This document shows positions 15,901-16,647 of a DNA stretch of 16,647 bases, in pieces (the first letter of the stretch is position 1; each line of letters starts with the position of its first letter). The notes below the pieces were generated by a model, which did not search any database, was not told the DNA's origin, and worked only from the letters and a program-made list of their open reading frames with translations. The translations under genes and the position numbers were made by a program. Source of the DNA: Clostridia bacterium. Lineage in GTDB: Bacteria; CBDUZB01; JAGLHV01. The stretch lies in contig JAUVLC010000053.1 of assembly GCA_030595925.1 (NCBI GenBank), positions 1-16,647 on the forward strand, in the 5' to 3' direction.

Positions 15901-16412
15901 ATGGCGATAGTATAAGTGTGGGTGGGATAATTACTCATATTAAACGCATTACAACCAGAAAGAACGAATTAATGGCAGTATGTATTCTGGAAGATTTGGA
16001 GGGGAAAATAGAAGTAGTAATTTTTCCCAGGAATTATAATGATGGGATAATCCGGTATTTAAAAATTGATGAAATTGTTATTGTAAAAGGCAAGGTGGAT
16101 GGGAGGGAAGAGCGAAGTAAAATTTTAGCGGATGAAATTATGCCTTTATTGTTAATCCGGCAAAAAAAGATAAAAAGTCTTTGTATAAAAATGGGTTCTG
16201 ATGTTTTTAATAAAGAAGAAATTTTGCATTCGTTAAAAAAAATAATGGAACAAAATGAAGGGAACTGCCCGGTGATTTTTGATCTGGCAATACCCGAAAA
16301 GAAAAATGTGATGATTAATTCAATGAGCCGTATTCTCCCTTCTGAAGAAGTAATTGTTGAAATTGAAAAAATTTTTGGCGAAAAAAGTGTGGAAATAAAA
16401 ATAGAAAAGTGA
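12933..16412 (+). CDS. dnaE: DNA polymerase III alpha subunit (DnaE1 type)
   Basis: This is the catalytic subunit of the replicative polymerase, 1159 residues from the chosen start. An in-frame ATG at 12909 has no ribosome-binding site, while ATG 12933 has GAGAG seven bases upstream and gives the usual beginning (MKHSDFVHLHNHTEYSLLDG). Domains in order: PHP (His8, His10, His12, then TDHGN at 49-53); polymerase palm with PDLDIDF (Asp407, Asp409) and the third aspartate Asp558 in KMDFLGLRT; fingers with FQLESSGM, ALYRPGPI and the block GAYGFNKSHSAAYALISYQT; a helix-hairpin-helix region near AGAFDSLG; the beta-clamp motif QTSMF (915-919); and a C-terminal OB fold (SVGGIITHIKRITTRK). The HLH residues of the PHP domain are present, unlike the degenerate E. 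coli domain, so it may proofread. Transcribed alone from its own promoter. Confidence 0.98.
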   Translation: MKHSDFVHLHNHTEYSLLDGACHILDDSGKPGTFLQQAEKFKMPALAITDHGNMFGAIEFYQACMKIGIKPIIGSEVYIAPQSRLNKEASGIAKAAYHLTLLVKNEIGYKNLIRLTSIGYLEGFYYRPRIDKEVLKQYNEGLIGLSGCMKGEIPQLILQGNIDAARELIGVYQDIFGKDNFYLELHDHGIEGQKKIIENLLLLAKQCDAPMVATNDTHYLLKEDAESHEVLLGIGTGKTIDDPTRMRFSTEEFYFKSPQEMKELFSYVPEAIRNTIEITEKCNLELEFGRIYLPHYDVPSGFSPNSYLEKLCREGAKSRYGQISSQIEQRLQYELDVVKQMNYSAYFLIVWDFIRYAKQRNIPVGPGRGSGAGSVVAYTLGITNIDPLKYGLLFERFLNPKRVSMPDLDIDFSDEGREEIINYVKNKYGEKNVAQIITFGSMQARLVIRDVGRVLNIPLTQVDKIAKQIPFGEGIYSALKKVEGLKKLANENHDIARLIKISSKLEGLKRHTGVHAAGIVISKDDMTNYVPFARGAKNVITTQYEGNSLVKLGLLKMDFLGLRTLTVIQKAINLIKENNKNEKIQTEEDFPLNDEKTYQLLCRAESSGVFQLESSGMKDLLRKIAPTEFFDLIALLALYRPGPIGSGMLDEFIKRKHKKVVITYDHPLLEPILKETYGIVVYQEQVMRIAQDLAGFSLGRADLLRRAMGKKDLDEMEKQRTEFMKGAQQKGIKTKTANKIFNTMSKFGAYGFNKSHSAAYALISYQTAYLKANYPLEYMTALLNSEINNTDKMVQYINECQAMKIPIFPPDVQTSFHNFVFEKEGIRFGLLGIKNVGEGAISSLVEARKKKGFFESFYDFCYRVDLHHTNKQVIKSMIKAGAFDSLGVSRAQLMQKMDEILNKAISRQKDKMIGQTSMFEMIDEEKEAEEKSKKKLAEKKEEWPGNKLLAYEKEVLGFYFSGHPLKAYVREIEKYSTHTISQLHEQENINGDSISVGGIITHIKRITTRKNELMAVCILEDLEGKIEVVIFPRNYNDGIIRYLKIDEIVIVKGKVDGREERSKILADEIMPLLLIRQKKIKSLCIKMGSDVFNKEEILHSLKKIMEQNEGNCPVIFDLAIPEKKNVMINSMSRILPSEEVIVEIEKIFGEKSVEIKIEK

Positions 16413-16413
16413 A

Positions 16414-16429
16414 GAAAAAATATTTTTTC
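16414..16429. repeat. AT palindrome after dnaE
   Basis: GAAAAAATATTTTTTC is a perfect 16-bp palindrome starting 2 nt after the dnaE stop. It could help end the transcript, but the stem has no G-C core, so I do not call it a terminator. Confidence 0.4.
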
Positions 16430-16568
16430 CTTATTGACAAGTCTTTTTCGCCATTTTTTTTATGATAGAGGTGTGTGTCCGATGATAAAATAATCATTGG
16501 ATAGCGATTTTTAGCACTAATTGTTATTTTCCGTTATTTCAGAAATTGTTTAAGTCTATCTTCATCTA

Positions 16569-16595
16569 CCTGTCTGCGTGCAACGCACAGGCAGG
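16569..16595. repeat. GC-rich imperfect inverted repeat
   Basis: CCTGTCTGCGTG (16569-16580), CAA, CGCACAGGCAGG (16584-16595) pairs along almost its full length with one mismatch and two G-T pairs. It contrasts with the AT-rich surroundings and looks like a dispersed extragenic (REP-like) repeat. Just after it, CCGAGGC occurs twice around TTCG (16608-16627). The stretch from 16430 to the window end holds no gene I can support. Confidence 0.5.
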
Positions 16596-16647
16596 AAAGA
16601 TTCTTACCCGAGGCTTCGCCCCGAGGCAAGTCTGCGAGAATTTTAGT

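Noticed and set aside
16434-16466. Promoter TTGACA...TATGAT after dnaE
   Set aside because: The 21-nt spacing is too long for sigma-70 and no downstream gene is visible in the window.
16517-16527. ACTAATTGTTA as a fourth copy of the leader motif
   Set aside because: Only part of the third block matches; the first and second blocks are absent.

Overview
The window is AT-rich bacterial DNA. A HrcA/CIRCE-controlled groESL operon and a DnaE1-type replicative polymerase show that it is chromosomal. Two genes with signal peptides, one of them a beta-barrel-like outer-membrane protein, point to a diderm. I cannot name the organism. An uncultured candidate-phylum lineage (for example Omnitrophota- or Elusimicrobiota-like) fits the GC content, the gene style and the archaeal-type peroxiredoxin, but this is inference.

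Layout. 1-421: the C-terminal end of a protein built from near-identical 51-52 residue repeats. 422-795: a gene-poor stretch with a perfect 16-bp inverted repeat and the promoter/operator of a YefM-YoeB-type toxin-antitoxin pair (796-1298). 1526-2212: an unknown protein with two C-terminal membrane helices. 2273-4012: a tightly packed three-gene operon of one dual-OB (DuOB)-like protein and two different DUF488 proteins. 4012-4085: an integron attC-like site starting on the last base of that operon's stop codon. 4121-4771: an archaeal-type (Prx6-like) peroxiredoxin. 4800-6342: an AbiEi/AbiEii type IV toxin-antitoxin operon with a long palindrome over its promoter. 6496-6960: an unknown small protein. 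7087-9189: an outer-membrane protein gene cut in two by an IS200/IS605-type element whose own transposase is frameshifted by a 5-bp tandem duplication. 9194-10585: an exported coiled-coil protein of unknown function. 10656-12834: promoter, CIRCE, groES, groEL and terminator. 12836-16412: dnaE. 16413-16647: a non-coding tail with GC-rich hairpin repeats.

The left 9 kb is an accessory region: two toxin-antitoxin systems, a candidate conflict operon (DuOB-DUF488-DUF488), an attC-like site and an insertion sequence. The right 6 kb is core housekeeping. The best candidates for something undescribed are the DuOB-DUF488-DUF488 operon, possibly with the membrane protein upstream of it, and a three-block non-coding motif that occurs three times (about 1427-1491, 6397-6463, 7003-7067), each time just upstream of an otherwise unrelated unknown gene.
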